Shown here: piece after piece, positions 1 through 5,520 of the stretch
Layout of the letters: each line of letters begins with the position of its first letter
How positions within the stretch are numbered: the first letter of the stretch is position 1
From: Nitrospirota bacterium
GTDB lineage: Bacteria; Nitrospirota; Thermodesulfovibrionia; Thermodesulfovibrionales; JdFR-88
Direction: 5' to 3'
NCBI GenBank assembly: GCA_021789735.1
Contig: JAJYJB010000100.1
Span: forward strand, 1 to 7,567
DNA: 7,567 nt
The notes under the pieces: model-generated
The model's database searches: none
What the model saw: only the letters and a program-made list of their open reading frames with translations
What the model was told of the DNA's origin: nothing
Made by a program: the position numbers and the translations under genes

Positions 1-4
1 TTAA

Positions 5-232
5 CGAATCAGGGGGTCAGGCGAGACGCTGGCCTGCGGCACAGGGGCCTCCGCCTCTGTGGTGGCTTCCGTTCTGAAGGGACTTACCTCCAGGAGCGTG
101 GAGGTGGAGCTTTCCGGCGGGCGGCTTGACATAGAATGGGCCGGGAACGGGCATGTTTACATGACAGGCCCGGCAGAGGAGGTCTTCCAAGGGGAGATCT
201 TTTTAGAAGAAAAGGAGGAGACACATGTTTGA
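5..232 (+). CDS. dapF: Diaminopimelate epimerase, C-terminal fragment
   Basis: This is the 3' end of dapF, whose product interconverts LL- and meso-diaminopimelate in the cytoplasm for lysine and peptidoglycan synthesis. The frame reads [16 protein letters not shown], which contains the family's second catalytic cysteine (codon 35-37) in the ACGTGA motif. It continues to the typical C-terminal stretch [19 protein letters not shown]. It stops at TGA 230-232, inside the first codons of dapA, an 8-base overlap that suggests coupled translation. Only about 75 codons are visible. The frame is closed by TAA at 2-4, and the codons at 5-10 (R, I) do not match the expected aromatic-Glu pair before RG. 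Homology is therefore firm only from about base 11. Either a frameshift or a damaged sequence end lies at bases 1-10, and a genuine pseudogene cannot be excluded. Confidence 0.88.
   Translation, partial: RIRGSGETLACGTGASASVVASVLKGLTSRSVEVELSGGRLDIEWAGNGHVYMTGPAEEVFQGEIFLEEKEETHV
212..218 (+). promoter_or_regulatory. Ribosome binding site of dapA
   Basis: AAGGAGG lies six bases before the ATG at 225, within the last codons of dapF. It supports the 225 start, and with the 8-base gene overlap it points to translation of dapA from a dapF-dapA message. Confidence 0.85.
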
Positions 233-1100
233 AGGCTCCATGGTGGCCTTGGTGACCCCGTTCAAGAAAGGCAGGCTGGATGAAAGGGCCTTTGTGAACC
301 TGGTCAAATGGCAGATAGAAGAAGGGACCGATGCGATAATACCCTGCGGCACAACGGGCGAGTCCGCAACGCTGGATTATGACGAGCACTACCGCGTGAT
401 AGAGCTTGCGGTGAAGGCGGCCCGCGGGCGGGTGCCGGTAATAGCCGGCACCGGGGCCAACTCCACCGAGGAAGCCATACTGATCACGAAGAAGGCGATG
501 CGCCTGAAGGCCGACGGGGCCCTCCTTGTGTCCCCTTACTACAACAAGCCCACCCAGGCGGGCATATATCTGCACTACAAGGCCGTTGCCGATTCGGTGA
601 AGGGTTTTCCCATCATACTCTATAACGTGCCCGGCAGGACGTCTTCGAACATCCTGCCCTCAACGGTGGCGAGACTTGCCGAGATCAAAAACATAGTGGG
701 CATCAAAGAGGCAACCGGGGACATGAAGCAGGCAAGCGAGATCATCGGCCTCTGCGGAAGCGGTTTCACGGTCCTCTCCGGCGATGACTTCACCAACCTG
801 GCCCTTTATGCGCTGGGCGGGAAAGGGTGCATATCGGTCAGCGCCAATGTCGCCCCGGGCCTTCAGGCCGGGATGTGGAAAGCATGGAAGGCCGGCGACC
901 TGCAGGAGGCAAGAAAGCTGCACTACCGGCTTGAGCCCATAAACAAGGCGATGTTCATCGAGACCAACCCAATCCCTGTCAAGACAGCTCTTGCGATGAT
1001 GGGAAAGGTAAGGGAAGAGTTCAGGCTTCCCCTTTGTGCGATTTCCGAGGAAAACAGGAAGAGCCTGGCCAAAACGATGGCCGCAAGCAAGCTGGTCTAG
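225..1100 (+). CDS. dapA: 4-hydroxy-tetrahydrodipicolinate synthase
   Basis: DapA condenses pyruvate with aspartate semialdehyde, the first committed step of the diaminopimelate/lysine pathway, in the cytoplasm. The 291-residue protein is full length for this (beta/alpha)8-barrel aldolase of the NAL/DHDPS family. The pyruvate-binding motif GTTGES is at residues 42-47, with Thr43 and Thr44. Tyr106 lies in SPYYNKPTQ, the catalytic Tyr133 in LYNVPGR, Arg138 follows, and the Schiff-base Lys161 lies in GIKEATGD. The late motif NPIPVK is at 248-253. All these match the Escherichia coli enzyme closely in position. The start is fixed by a strong ribosome binding site at 212-218. The gene overlaps dapF and is followed after 12 bases by a strong terminator, so it is the last gene of this operon. 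dapB, often next to dapA, is not here. Confidence 0.97.
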   Translation: MFEGSMVALVTPFKKGRLDERAFVNLVKWQIEEGTDAIIPCGTTGESATLDYDEHYRVIELAVKAARGRVPVIAGTGANSTEEAILITKKAMRLKADGALLVSPYYNKPTQAGIYLHYKAVADSVKGFPIILYNVPGRTSSNILPSTVARLAEIKNIVGIKEATGDMKQASEIIGLCGSGFTVLSGDDFTNLALYALGGKGCISVSANVAPGLQAGMWKAWKAGDLQEARKLHYRLEPINKAMFIETNPIPVKTALAMMGKVREEFRLPLCAISEENRKSLAKTMAASKLV

Positions 1101-1112
1101 AACGCGGGACCC

Positions 1113-1154
1113 AAAAACAAAGGGCCGCCCGGCCGGGCGGCCCTTTGTTTTTTT
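1113..1154 (+). terminator. Intrinsic terminator of the dapF-dapA operon
   Basis: A perfect 40-bp palindrome spans 1113-1152: each 20-base half is the exact reverse complement of the other. Its core is very GC-rich (GGGCCGCCCGG and complement), with a GGCC tetraloop likely at the tip. The descending arm ends in a run of seven T (1148-1154). The ascending arm begins with AAAAAC, so the hairpin could also stop transcription from the opposite strand. It lies 12 bases after the dapA stop. Confidence 0.95.
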
Positions 1155-1293
1155 GCAGCCCGCAGAATGAAAAGCCGGACCGGAGGATAAATTCAGTCCC
1201 TCGCCCTTCATTATTGCGCGCATGAGTGGCGGGCCTGCAAACCCCTGTCTCCACTTGTTGTCATCCGTGCGGTCACGCCAAGCCGGACAATGC

Positions 1294-1316
1294 CACCCTT
1301 TCCATGAGGAAAGGTG
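1294..1316. repeat. Bulged inverted repeat
   Basis: CACCCTTTCC (1294-1303) and GGAAAGGTG (1308-1316) pair over nine bases with a single bulged C and an ATGA loop. There is no T-run on either side, so it is not an intrinsic terminator. It may be an operator or an RNA hairpin in the region before the lipoprotein gene. Confidence 0.5.
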
Positions 1317-1402
1317 TATTTCAGGCAGGATTCATTTCTGGCATCCGTTAGCGTGTCCATCTAAAAACGTCGAATATTTGCTTGGCCGCAAAAAATTCGG
1401 AA

Positions 1403-1424
1403 TGTGCATGATATGTGTATGATA
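1403..1424. repeat. Two tandem 11-bp direct repeats
   Basis: TGTGCATGATA (1403-1413) is followed immediately by TGTGTATGATA (1414-1424), differing at one base. A period of 11 bases is about one helical turn, which would place both copies on the same DNA face. This could be a regulator-binding site for the gene at 1640, but no known motif was recognised. Confidence 0.45.
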
Positions 1425-1567
1425 CCGGGCCCCGGGACCTGCGGTAGTTGCAAACCGTCCCTTGACGATGTAAATTTTAAATGAGTCCAAAAAGGACCAG
1501 GGAGAAGTTGTCTTTCCCCCTGGGAATGCCAGAGCCGGTTTCCCGGTGAACATACAGCCTGCAATTT

Positions 1568-1585
1568 CCTGAAAATTTTTTCAGG
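1568..1585. repeat. Perfect inverted repeat upstream of the lipoprotein gene
   Basis: CCTGAAAA (1568-1575) and TTTTCAGG (1578-1585) are exact reverse complements separated by TT. The repeat lies 54 bases before the GTG start at 1640, a position suited to an operator or leader hairpin. No following T-tract of the terminator type is seen. Confidence 0.5.
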
Positions 1586-1625
1586 GCGAAGCCGCAGTCA
1601 AAAAAAACCCTGTCTTTTGTAAAAA

Positions 1626-1632
1626 AGGAGGG
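1626..1632 (+). promoter_or_regulatory. Ribosome binding site of the lipoprotein gene
   Basis: AGGAGGG lies seven bases before a GTG codon at 1640. This strong site decides the GTG start. The sequence that follows reads as a basic N-terminus, a hydrophobic stretch and a lipobox, as expected for an exported lipoprotein. Confidence 0.85.
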
Positions 1633-1639
1633 AAATCTT

Positions 1640-2569
1640 GTGCGCAAAAACAAAAAACTCCATCCCCTTTTTTTATTTGTCCTTTCACTGATCGGATGTG
1701 TAACAGCAGCGCCGGTCAGGAATGTGAAAAGTCCGGGTATTACGGCGGACAGGCCTTGCAGAGCTGTTAATCTGCGCAAACAATATCCCGATATCAATTT
1801 TGACAGACCGGCGCCAATTGCGGCGATTTACCGGCAAAGTCCTGAAACGATCTGGAATTCAACGGTGCGCGCCCTTTTGGAAATGCATGAAGGCATTTAT
1901 ATGATGGACAAAAATGCCGGCCTCATAAGGACCATTAAAAAGAGCTTAAATGATGTTTCATTGACTGGCGGAGGGCCAGGCGGCGCAAACTTTTATTATG
2001 CGCTGGATGTTTCAATTGAAAAAGTGAATGAGGGGACCCAGGTGAAGACGATTGTCCATTTTTGGCAGGAAAATTTCTTTGGCTTCCCGGAGAAGAAAGA
2101 CCTGCCGAAGGGGGCCGGCGTGATACGTCAAATTTTTTATCGGCGCCTTGACAGGAGAATGCAGCCATCGTTTGTAAGATTGGCCAACGATCCTTCCCGA
2201 GAAATCATTTATGTGAAATATGCGGCAATGATCTACAAGCCCGTGTCCGGCGAACATAAAGGCCAAAGGCCCCGGAAGAAGGCCGGTCCGGTAACGAAGC
2301 GCAAAATTGCCATGGCAATAGTGCCGGTCACCAGGATAAAACGGCAATATGGGAGGAAAGTCAGTGTCATGTTGTCGCCCTCCGCGCGCAGCCTGTTAAT
2401 AGCGACTTTAAAAGGCGAGGCCCAAGTCAAAATCTTGGGGAAAAATCATGAATGGGTCAAAATAGAATTCATAGGCGCGGGGGGCAGATGGAAAAAAGGC
2501 TGGATCATGGACCGGTTCATTGAAAAAGGAGCCCTTCAGGGGTTCGTATGGCATAGAGATTTGAAATGA
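1640..2569 (+). CDS. Predicted lipoprotein with C-terminal SH3-like domain
   Basis: A 309-residue protein starting at GTG. Residues 1-7 are basic, 8-18 hydrophobic, and LIGC at 17-20 is a lipobox with Cys20 as the lipidation site, so the mature protein should be anchored in a membrane facing the periplasm. Residues about 60-200 (SPETIWNSTVRALLEMHEG, then KNAGLIRT, then alternating strands ending near YAAMIYK) resemble the helix-grip layout of BamC-like lipoprotein domains; this is only a resemblance of pattern. A basic linker (about 205-225) leads to residues 239-296, which read as a bacterial SH3 domain (VSVMLSPSARSLLIATLKGEAQVKILG, EWVKI, GWIMDRF). The gene is visibly poorer in GC than its neighbours, stands alone, and is convergent with the kinase-like gene. 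Lipoprotein status is fairly sure, the SH3 domain probable, and the function unknown. Confidence 0.85.
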   Translation: MRKNKKLHPLFLFVLSLIGCVTAAPVRNVKSPGITADRPCRAVNLRKQYPDINFDRPAPIAAIYRQSPETIWNSTVRALLEMHEGIYMMDKNAGLIRTIKKSLNDVSLTGGGPGGANFYYALDVSIEKVNEGTQVKTIVHFWQENFFGFPEKKDLPKGAGVIRQIFYRRLDRRMQPSFVRLANDPSREIIYVKYAAMIYKPVSGEHKGQRPRKKAGPVTKRKIAMAIVPVTRIKRQYGRKVSVMLSPSARSLLIATLKGEAQVKILGKNHEWVKIEFIGAGGRWKKGWIMDRFIEKGALQGFVWHRDLK

Positions 2570-2612
2570 CAGGCTGATCTTGTGAAATGAGGATTTTTTA
2601 CTTTTTTATTTT
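2570..2612. other. Short convergent gap with T-tracts
   Basis: Only 43 bases separate the ends of the convergent lipoprotein and kinase-like genes. On the + strand it contains three runs of T at the right end, but the only hairpin before them is weak (CAGG...CTTG). On the - strand the same runs are A-tracts. The T-tracts may help end transcription of the lipoprotein gene, but a standard intrinsic terminator is not visible. Confidence 0.4.
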
Positions 2613-3269
2613 TTATCCGGCGGTTTTTCCGCGGCCAATCTTTCCCTTGACCTGTTCCACAAGCAGCAATATCATATCCTGCGCCGCCACGAAACCGGCC
2701 CTTTCAGTATTAATGGACAGGTGGTAGTTTCTCAGGTCCGTCCAGTCCTCTCCGGTCATGGCCTGGATGAACCTTGCCCTGTCGTGGTCCGACTTGTCCA
2801 CGAGCTTTCCAGCCTCCTCAGGGCCGGAAAGACCGTACAGTTTCATTATCCTTTCCACCCTGAAGTCCCTGGGGGCATGAATGAATATGTTCACAAGCCC
2901 GGGCTGTCCGGCAAGCACATGCCGGGCGGCCCGGCCCATGATGACGCAATCATATTGCCAGCCTGCCTTTCCGATGATCTTTGACTCTGTCTCGAAGAGG
3001 TCACGGTCATAGACGGCGTGCATCGGGGGAGGCACGTAGGCCGCCTCCGGCGAGCCCACGATAAAAGGCCTTATCACATTTTCAAGAAAACCGGAGAGGG
3101 TCTCTTCACGCTCCGAAAGGGCGCTCTCCTCTGCCCCGAGTATTCCCGCCGCCTGCCTGAGTATCTCCCTGTCAAAGTACCTGAACCCGAGCCTTTCGGC
3201 CAGCGTCTTCCCGATAAATGAGCCCCCGCTTCCAAACTGCCTGGCTATGGTTATAAGGACCTTTGCCAT
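2613..3269 (-). CDS. Cytidylate kinase-like family protein
   Basis: A 218-residue P-loop protein of the cytidylate kinase-like family. Residues 4-24 (VLITIARQFGSGGSFIGKTLA) form the first strand and a kinase P-loop of GSGGSxxGKxLA type. YFDRE at 31-35, GRAARHVL at 112-119, RDFRVERIM at 134-142, DKSDHDRARFI at 158-168 and NYHLSINT at 181-188 are the order of motifs usual in this family. True CMP kinase (Cmk) phosphorylates CMP or dCMP with ATP; the substrate of these shorter relatives is mostly not established, so no gene symbol is given. The frame stays open to an ATG at 3380, but the ATG at 3269 begins directly before the family's first strand and has a good ribosome binding site (3277-3281), so I chose it. 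It follows rsmE in the same direction after 158 bases and may have its own promoter. Confidence 0.9.
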   Translation of the reverse strand: MAKVLITIARQFGSGGSFIGKTLAERLGFRYFDREILRQAAGILGAEESALSEREETLSGFLENVIRPFIVGSPEAAYVPPPMHAVYDRDLFETESKIIGKAGWQYDCVIMGRAARHVLAGQPGLVNIFIHAPRDFRVERIMKLYGLSGPEEAGKLVDKSDHDRARFIQAMTGEDWTDLRNYHLSINTERAGFVAAQDMILLLVEQVKGKIGRGKTAG

Positions 3270-3276
3270 GTCCTTC

Positions 3277-3281
3277 CCTCC
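3277..3281 (-). promoter_or_regulatory. Ribosome binding site of the kinase-like gene
   Basis: On the - strand GGAGG precedes the ATG at 3269 by seven bases, with GGAAGGA following it. It decides the start at 3269 over the in-frame upstream ATG at 3380, which has no comparable site. Confidence 0.8.
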
Positions 3282-3287
3282 AAAGAT

Positions 3288-3301
3288 ATTTTTTAAAAAA
3301 T
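3288..3301. repeat. 14-bp AT palindrome in the kinase leader
   Basis: ATTTTTTAAAAAAT is a perfect palindrome just upstream of the ribosome binding site of the kinase-like gene and at the right edge of a possible promoter. It may be only an AT-rich leader; a bound regulator is not shown. Confidence 0.4.
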
Positions 3302-3326
3302 TAAAAGCTGCCGGGGAGCCAGTCAA
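3298..3326 (-). promoter_or_regulatory. Possible sigma-70 promoter of the kinase-like gene
   Basis: On the - strand TTGACT (3326-3321) matches the -35 consensus at five of six bases. It is followed at 17 bases by TAATTT (3303-3298), which is weak, or at 15 bases by TTTAAT (3305-3300), a better hexamer at a poor distance. The start of transcription would fall close to the ribosome binding site. This suggests the kinase-like gene can be transcribed apart from rsmE. Confidence 0.35.
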
Positions 3327-3344
3327 ACTGTTATTTTTTGCCTC

Positions 3345-3395
3345 CCGGCCATGCATCCCGCTCCGGAGGCGTGACTGCATGAGGGATGATGCCGG
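3345..3395. repeat. Imperfect inverted repeat between rsmE and the kinase-like gene
   Basis: CCGGCCATGCATCCC (3345-3359) pairs with GGGATGATGCCGG (3383-3395) apart from two bulges. Its loop contains the perfect palindrome CTCCGGAG (3361-3368). No T-run follows on either strand, so it is not a standard terminator. It could be an RNA-stabilising or processing hairpin downstream of rsmE. Confidence 0.45.
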
Positions 3396-3427
3396 AAAGT
3401 AAAAAGTGGTTTTCCCGTCTACCCCCT

Positions 3428-4198
3428 CTATCCAATGTCCCCGAACAGGAACTGGGCCAGCCCCACCGCCATTATGGCCGCGGTCTCGGCCCTCAGGATG
3501 CGCGGCCCGAGACTTGTCAGGTAAAATCCCTTCTCTACCGCCATGGAGACCTCCTCCCTGGAAAAACCGCCCTCAGGCCCAACGGCAACCCAGATGTTTT
3601 TGGCCCCTCCGGGAATTCCCTCATGTCCTGGCCCACCTCTGGAAGTAGAAAAATGCGCAAAATCAAAAAGCTCTTTAAGCCCGGAGCCGCCCTCTTCCCA
3701 GAAAAGCATGCCCGTCTCGTCTTTGAAGGCGCTGTGCAGGCCGAAAAAACCGGCAAAGGTGGCAGGCTCCCTTATAACCGGGGCGACCGGCCGGCCGCAC
3801 TGCCTTGCGGCCTCCACCGCTATTTTCCGCCACCTCTCAATCTTCCTGGTCTCGTTCACCTGGGTGCGGGCGGTCACCAGCGGCCAGATCTCCGTCACCC
3901 CCAGTTCCACGGTCTTCTGTATGACGAGGTCCATCTTCTGCCCCTTCAGCATACCCTGAAGCAGCCTCAATGCCAGGGCGGATTCCTTCCCCCGGTCTTT
4001 GAAAACCTCCTCGATGCGGATGGAAACCCGGTCATGATCCATGCCCGTGATCACACCCCTGGCCTCCTTGCCCTTGCCGTCGAAAAGCAAAAGACCGTCC
4101 ATGGGCCTGGCCCGAAGGACGTTTCTAGCGTAATTCAACTCTTCCGTTTTGAGCTCGATGGTGCCCGAGTCTGGGAGGTCCGGACAGAAAAGGCGCAT
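3428..4198 (-). CDS. rsmE: 16S rRNA (uracil(1498)-N(3))-methyltransferase
   Basis: RsmE methylates N3 of U1498 in the decoding region of 16S rRNA using S-adenosylmethionine; it is a cytoplasmic SPOUT-class enzyme that works as a dimer. The 256 residues are close to the usual length (243 in Escherichia coli). The N-terminal part (1-70) is the PUA-like RNA-binding domain. QKTVELGV (94-101), RQCGR (132-136), VGPEGGFS (206-213) and LGPRILRAETA (230-240) are the family motifs; the last two form the knotted cofactor site. The segment at 170-200 is a Gly-rich variable loop. The ATG shares one base with the dnaJ stop (TAATG) and no good ribosome binding site is visible before it, so translation probably depends on reinitiation after dnaJ. 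The pairing with dnaJ is a known gene neighbourhood. Confidence 0.96.
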   Translation of the reverse strand: MRLFCPDLPDSGTIELKTEELNYARNVLRARPMDGLLLFDGKGKEARGVITGMDHDRVSIRIEEVFKDRGKESALALRLLQGMLKGQKMDLVIQKTVELGVTEIWPLVTARTQVNETRKIERWRKIAVEAARQCGRPVAPVIREPATFAGFFGLHSAFKDETGMLFWEEGGSGLKELFDFAHFSTSRGGPGHEGIPGGAKNIWVAVGPEGGFSREEVSMAVEKGFYLTSLGPRILRAETAAIMAVGLAQFLFGDIG

Positions 4199-5316
4199 TA
4201 ACTGCCGGCCGCGAATATGCCCCGCAGTTTGTCTTTCAAGGTCCCCTTGGGGGCAAAGGACTCGCCGGCGTGTTTGGCAAGCTCTTCGAGCAGTTCCCTT
4301 TGCCTTTCGTCAAGCTTGCGGGGGATAAGCACCTTTGCTATCACGACATGGTCGCCTTTTGATTTTTTGCCGAGGTGGGGCATGCCTTTGCCATGGAGCC
4401 TGAACACTTGTCCGGGCTGCGTGCCTGCGGGCAGGTGGAGCTTTTCAGGCCCCCAGAGGGTGTTTATCTCCAGGTCCACGCCAAGGGCGGCCTGGGCAAA
4501 GGAGACGGTCTGCTCGCTCAAAATGTCGTCGCCGTCACGCCTGAACTGGGGGTGCTCCCTGATGCCCACTACCACATAAAGGTCTCCGGGGGGCCCGCCG
4601 TTTGCGCCCATCTCCCCCTCGCCCGAGACCCTGAACCTCATGCCGTTTTCCACGCCGGCCGGGATGTTTATCGAAAGGTCCCTTTCCACTCTCACGCGTC
4701 CCGTGCCCCGACATTTCTCGCACGGCCTCTGGATTATCCTGCCCATCCCGCGGCACCTCCCGCAGGCGCGGCTTACGGAAAAGAAACCCTGCTGAAATCT
4801 TACGTGGCCCGATCCGCCGCATTCCGGACACACGGCTGTCTGCCCGGTGGCGGAGCCCGTCCCGCTGCACTCCGCGCAGTTTACGTTCCTGGGGACTTTT
4901 ATGGATATCTTTCGCCCGGCGGCGGCCTCCTCCAGGTCTATGTCGGCGTCGTACCTGAGGTCCTGGCCCCTTTCAGGCCTGGGGCCCCGTCTGCCACCGC
5001 CGAAAGCCGCCCCGAAGAACTCTCCAAAGATGTCCTCGAAGATGTCCCCGAAACCGGTTGCCCCGAAGCCGCCAGCCCCGAAACCTCCGAAATTGGGACC
5101 GTTCCCGCATTGGCCGGTGCTGTCGTACTGGCTCCTTTTCCCGGGGTCGCTGAGGCAGCTGTAGGCCTCGTTTATCTCCTTGAACTTGTCCTCAGCCTCC
5201 TTGTTGCCGTGGTTTCTGTCCGGGTGATATTTGAGCGCAAGCTGCCTGAACGCCTTTTTTATCTCCTCCTGCGAGGCGTTCCGGGCAACACCAAGGGTAT
5301 CGTAGTAATCTTTCAT
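4198..5316 (-). CDS. dnaJ: Chaperone protein DnaJ (Hsp40)
   Basis: DnaJ delivers unfolded proteins to DnaK and stimulates its ATPase. The 372-residue protein is a full class I DnaJ. The J-domain (1-65) has the essential HPD at 31-33. A Gly/Phe-rich stretch lies at about 71-107. The zinc domain has all four repeats: CAECSGTG (147-154), CPECGGSG (163-170), CGRCRGMG (185-192) and CEKCRGTG (199-206). The two beta-sandwich substrate domains and the dimerisation end follow. The start is fixed by the canonical [10 protein letters not shown] and by an in-frame TAA five codons upstream (5331-5329). The ribosome binding site is poor: the nearest GGAG is about 20 bases away. A terminator separates it from dnaK, and rsmE overlaps its stop by one base. 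Confidence 0.97.
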   Translation of the reverse strand: MKDYYDTLGVARNASQEEIKKAFRQLALKYHPDRNHGNKEAEDKFKEINEAYSCLSDPGKRSQYDSTGQCGNGPNFGGFGAGGFGATGFGDIFEDIFGEFFGAAFGGGRRGPRPERGQDLRYDADIDLEEAAAGRKISIKVPRNVNCAECSGTGSATGQTAVCPECGGSGHVRFQQGFFSVSRACGRCRGMGRIIQRPCEKCRGTGRVRVERDLSINIPAGVENGMRFRVSGEGEMGANGGPPGDLYVVVGIREHPQFRRDGDDILSEQTVSFAQAALGVDLEINTLWGPEKLHLPAGTQPGQVFRLHGKGMPHLGKKSKGDHVVIAKVLIPRKLDERQRELLEELAKHAGESFAPKGTLKDKLRGIFAAGS

Positions 5317-5326
5317 CTTTATATTA
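5317..5326 (-). promoter_or_regulatory. Weak translation start region of dnaJ, possible -10 box
   Basis: The ten bases before the dnaJ ATG are AT-only apart from one G, with no Shine-Dalgarno site. TAATAT (5326-5321) resembles a -10 box, with TTGAAA about 20 bases further up, longer than the usual spacing. If used, transcription would begin at or near the ATG, giving a leaderless message. The same bases hold the stop codon of a possible short leader ORF. Both readings are inference. Confidence 0.2.
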
Positions 5327-5383
5327 TTTTATTTGACTCCAAGTAATTTCAAGTTTTGCGTGTTTTTTTATTAAAAAGGCCAC
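5324..5383 (-). CDS. Possible 19-codon leader ORF before dnaJ
   Basis: On the - strand a GTG at 5383 opens 19 codons (starting [10 protein letters not shown]) ending in TAA at 5326-5324, seven bases before the dnaJ ATG. An AAAAGGAG motif at 5403-5396 precedes it by 12 bases, slightly far for a ribosome binding site. dnaJ itself has no good site, so ribosomes ending here could reinitiate on dnaJ. The ORF is tiny, lysine-rich and in AT-rich DNA, so it may be chance. No family is recognised. Confidence 0.22.
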   Translation of the reverse strand: MAFLIKKHAKLEITWSQIK

Positions 5384-5408
5384 GGTTTTAATTGTCTCCT
5401 TTTATTTT

Positions 5409-5461
5409 AACCCACCCCGCCCGCCCTTTAAAGGTGCGGGGTAAAAGGCAGGTGGTTTTTT
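5409..5461. repeat. Inverted repeats between dnaK and dnaJ
   Basis: ACCCCGC (5414-5420) pairs exactly with GCGGGGT (5436-5442), and the palindrome CCTTTAAAGG (5425-5434) lies inside. An outer pairing of CCACC (5412-5416) with GGTGG (5451-5455) competes with the first stem; on the + strand six T follow it (5456-5461). On the - strand, the direction of the operon, no T-run follows. It is therefore likely a leader structure of dnaJ or, less likely, a terminator for + strand transcripts. Confidence 0.45.
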
Positions 5462-5470
5462 AGCGTCTAT

Positions 5471-5510
5471 AAAACAAGGGGGGCGCGGCAAGCCGCGCCC
5501 CCCTGTTTTT
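5471..5510 (-). terminator. Intrinsic terminator after dnaK
   Basis: A perfect 12-bp GC stem (5478-5489 with 5492-5503, arms GGGGGGCGCGGC and GCCGCGCCCCCC) has an AA spacer at its centre. It is extended by AAAACA (5471-5476) with TGTTTT (5504-5509) around one bulged base. On the - strand the stem is followed by TTGTTTT, and on the + strand by TGTTTTT, so it can act in both directions. It begins about ten bases after the dnaK stop and should reduce read-through into dnaJ. Confidence 0.92.
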
Positions 5511-5520
5511 CCCGGGACCT

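Larger units (their letters stand above)
1155..1639. other. 485-base intergenic region without a convincing gene
   Basis: No reading frame here looks like a protein. The longest on either strand lack a ribosome binding site and have no recognisable motifs. The region becomes AT-richer toward the right and holds a bulged hairpin (1294-1316), an 11-bp tandem repeat (1403-1424), a short bulged stem (1436-1460, GGGA/CGGT pairing with ACCG/TCCC), a CCAGGG...CCCTGG hairpin around 1498-1525 and a perfect inverted repeat (1568-1585). It presumably carries the promoter and 5' leader of the lipoprotein gene at 1640. A TTGACG hexamer at 1462 has no acceptable -10 partner, so I do not call a promoter. 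Confidence 0.6.

Noticed and set aside
1222..1422. 66-codon open frame in the gap after dapA
   Set aside because: No ribosome binding site, no motif and Cys/His-rich chance composition; the region reads as non-coding.
1225..1460. Possible cyclic-di-GMP or other riboswitch (GCAAACC-like strings and short stems)
   Set aside because: The strings do not occur in the order or spacing of the known consensus, and no complete fold could be drawn.
1462..1490. TTGACG as a -35 box for the lipoprotein gene
   Set aside because: No acceptable -10 hexamer occurs 15-19 bases downstream.
3270..3380. N-terminal extension of the kinase-like protein to an ATG at 3380
   Set aside because: The added 37 residues do not fit the family and cover a hairpin and promoter-like region; the ATG at 3269 has a clear ribosome binding site.
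3386..4201. 271-codon + strand open frame opposite rsmE
   Set aside because: It is exactly opposite a well-supported rsmE, has no family motifs, and follows from the strong third-position GC bias of the real gene.
4375..5346. 323-codon + strand open frame opposite dnaJ
   Set aside because: It mirrors the conserved dnaJ, lacks a ribosome binding site and shows no recognisable domain.
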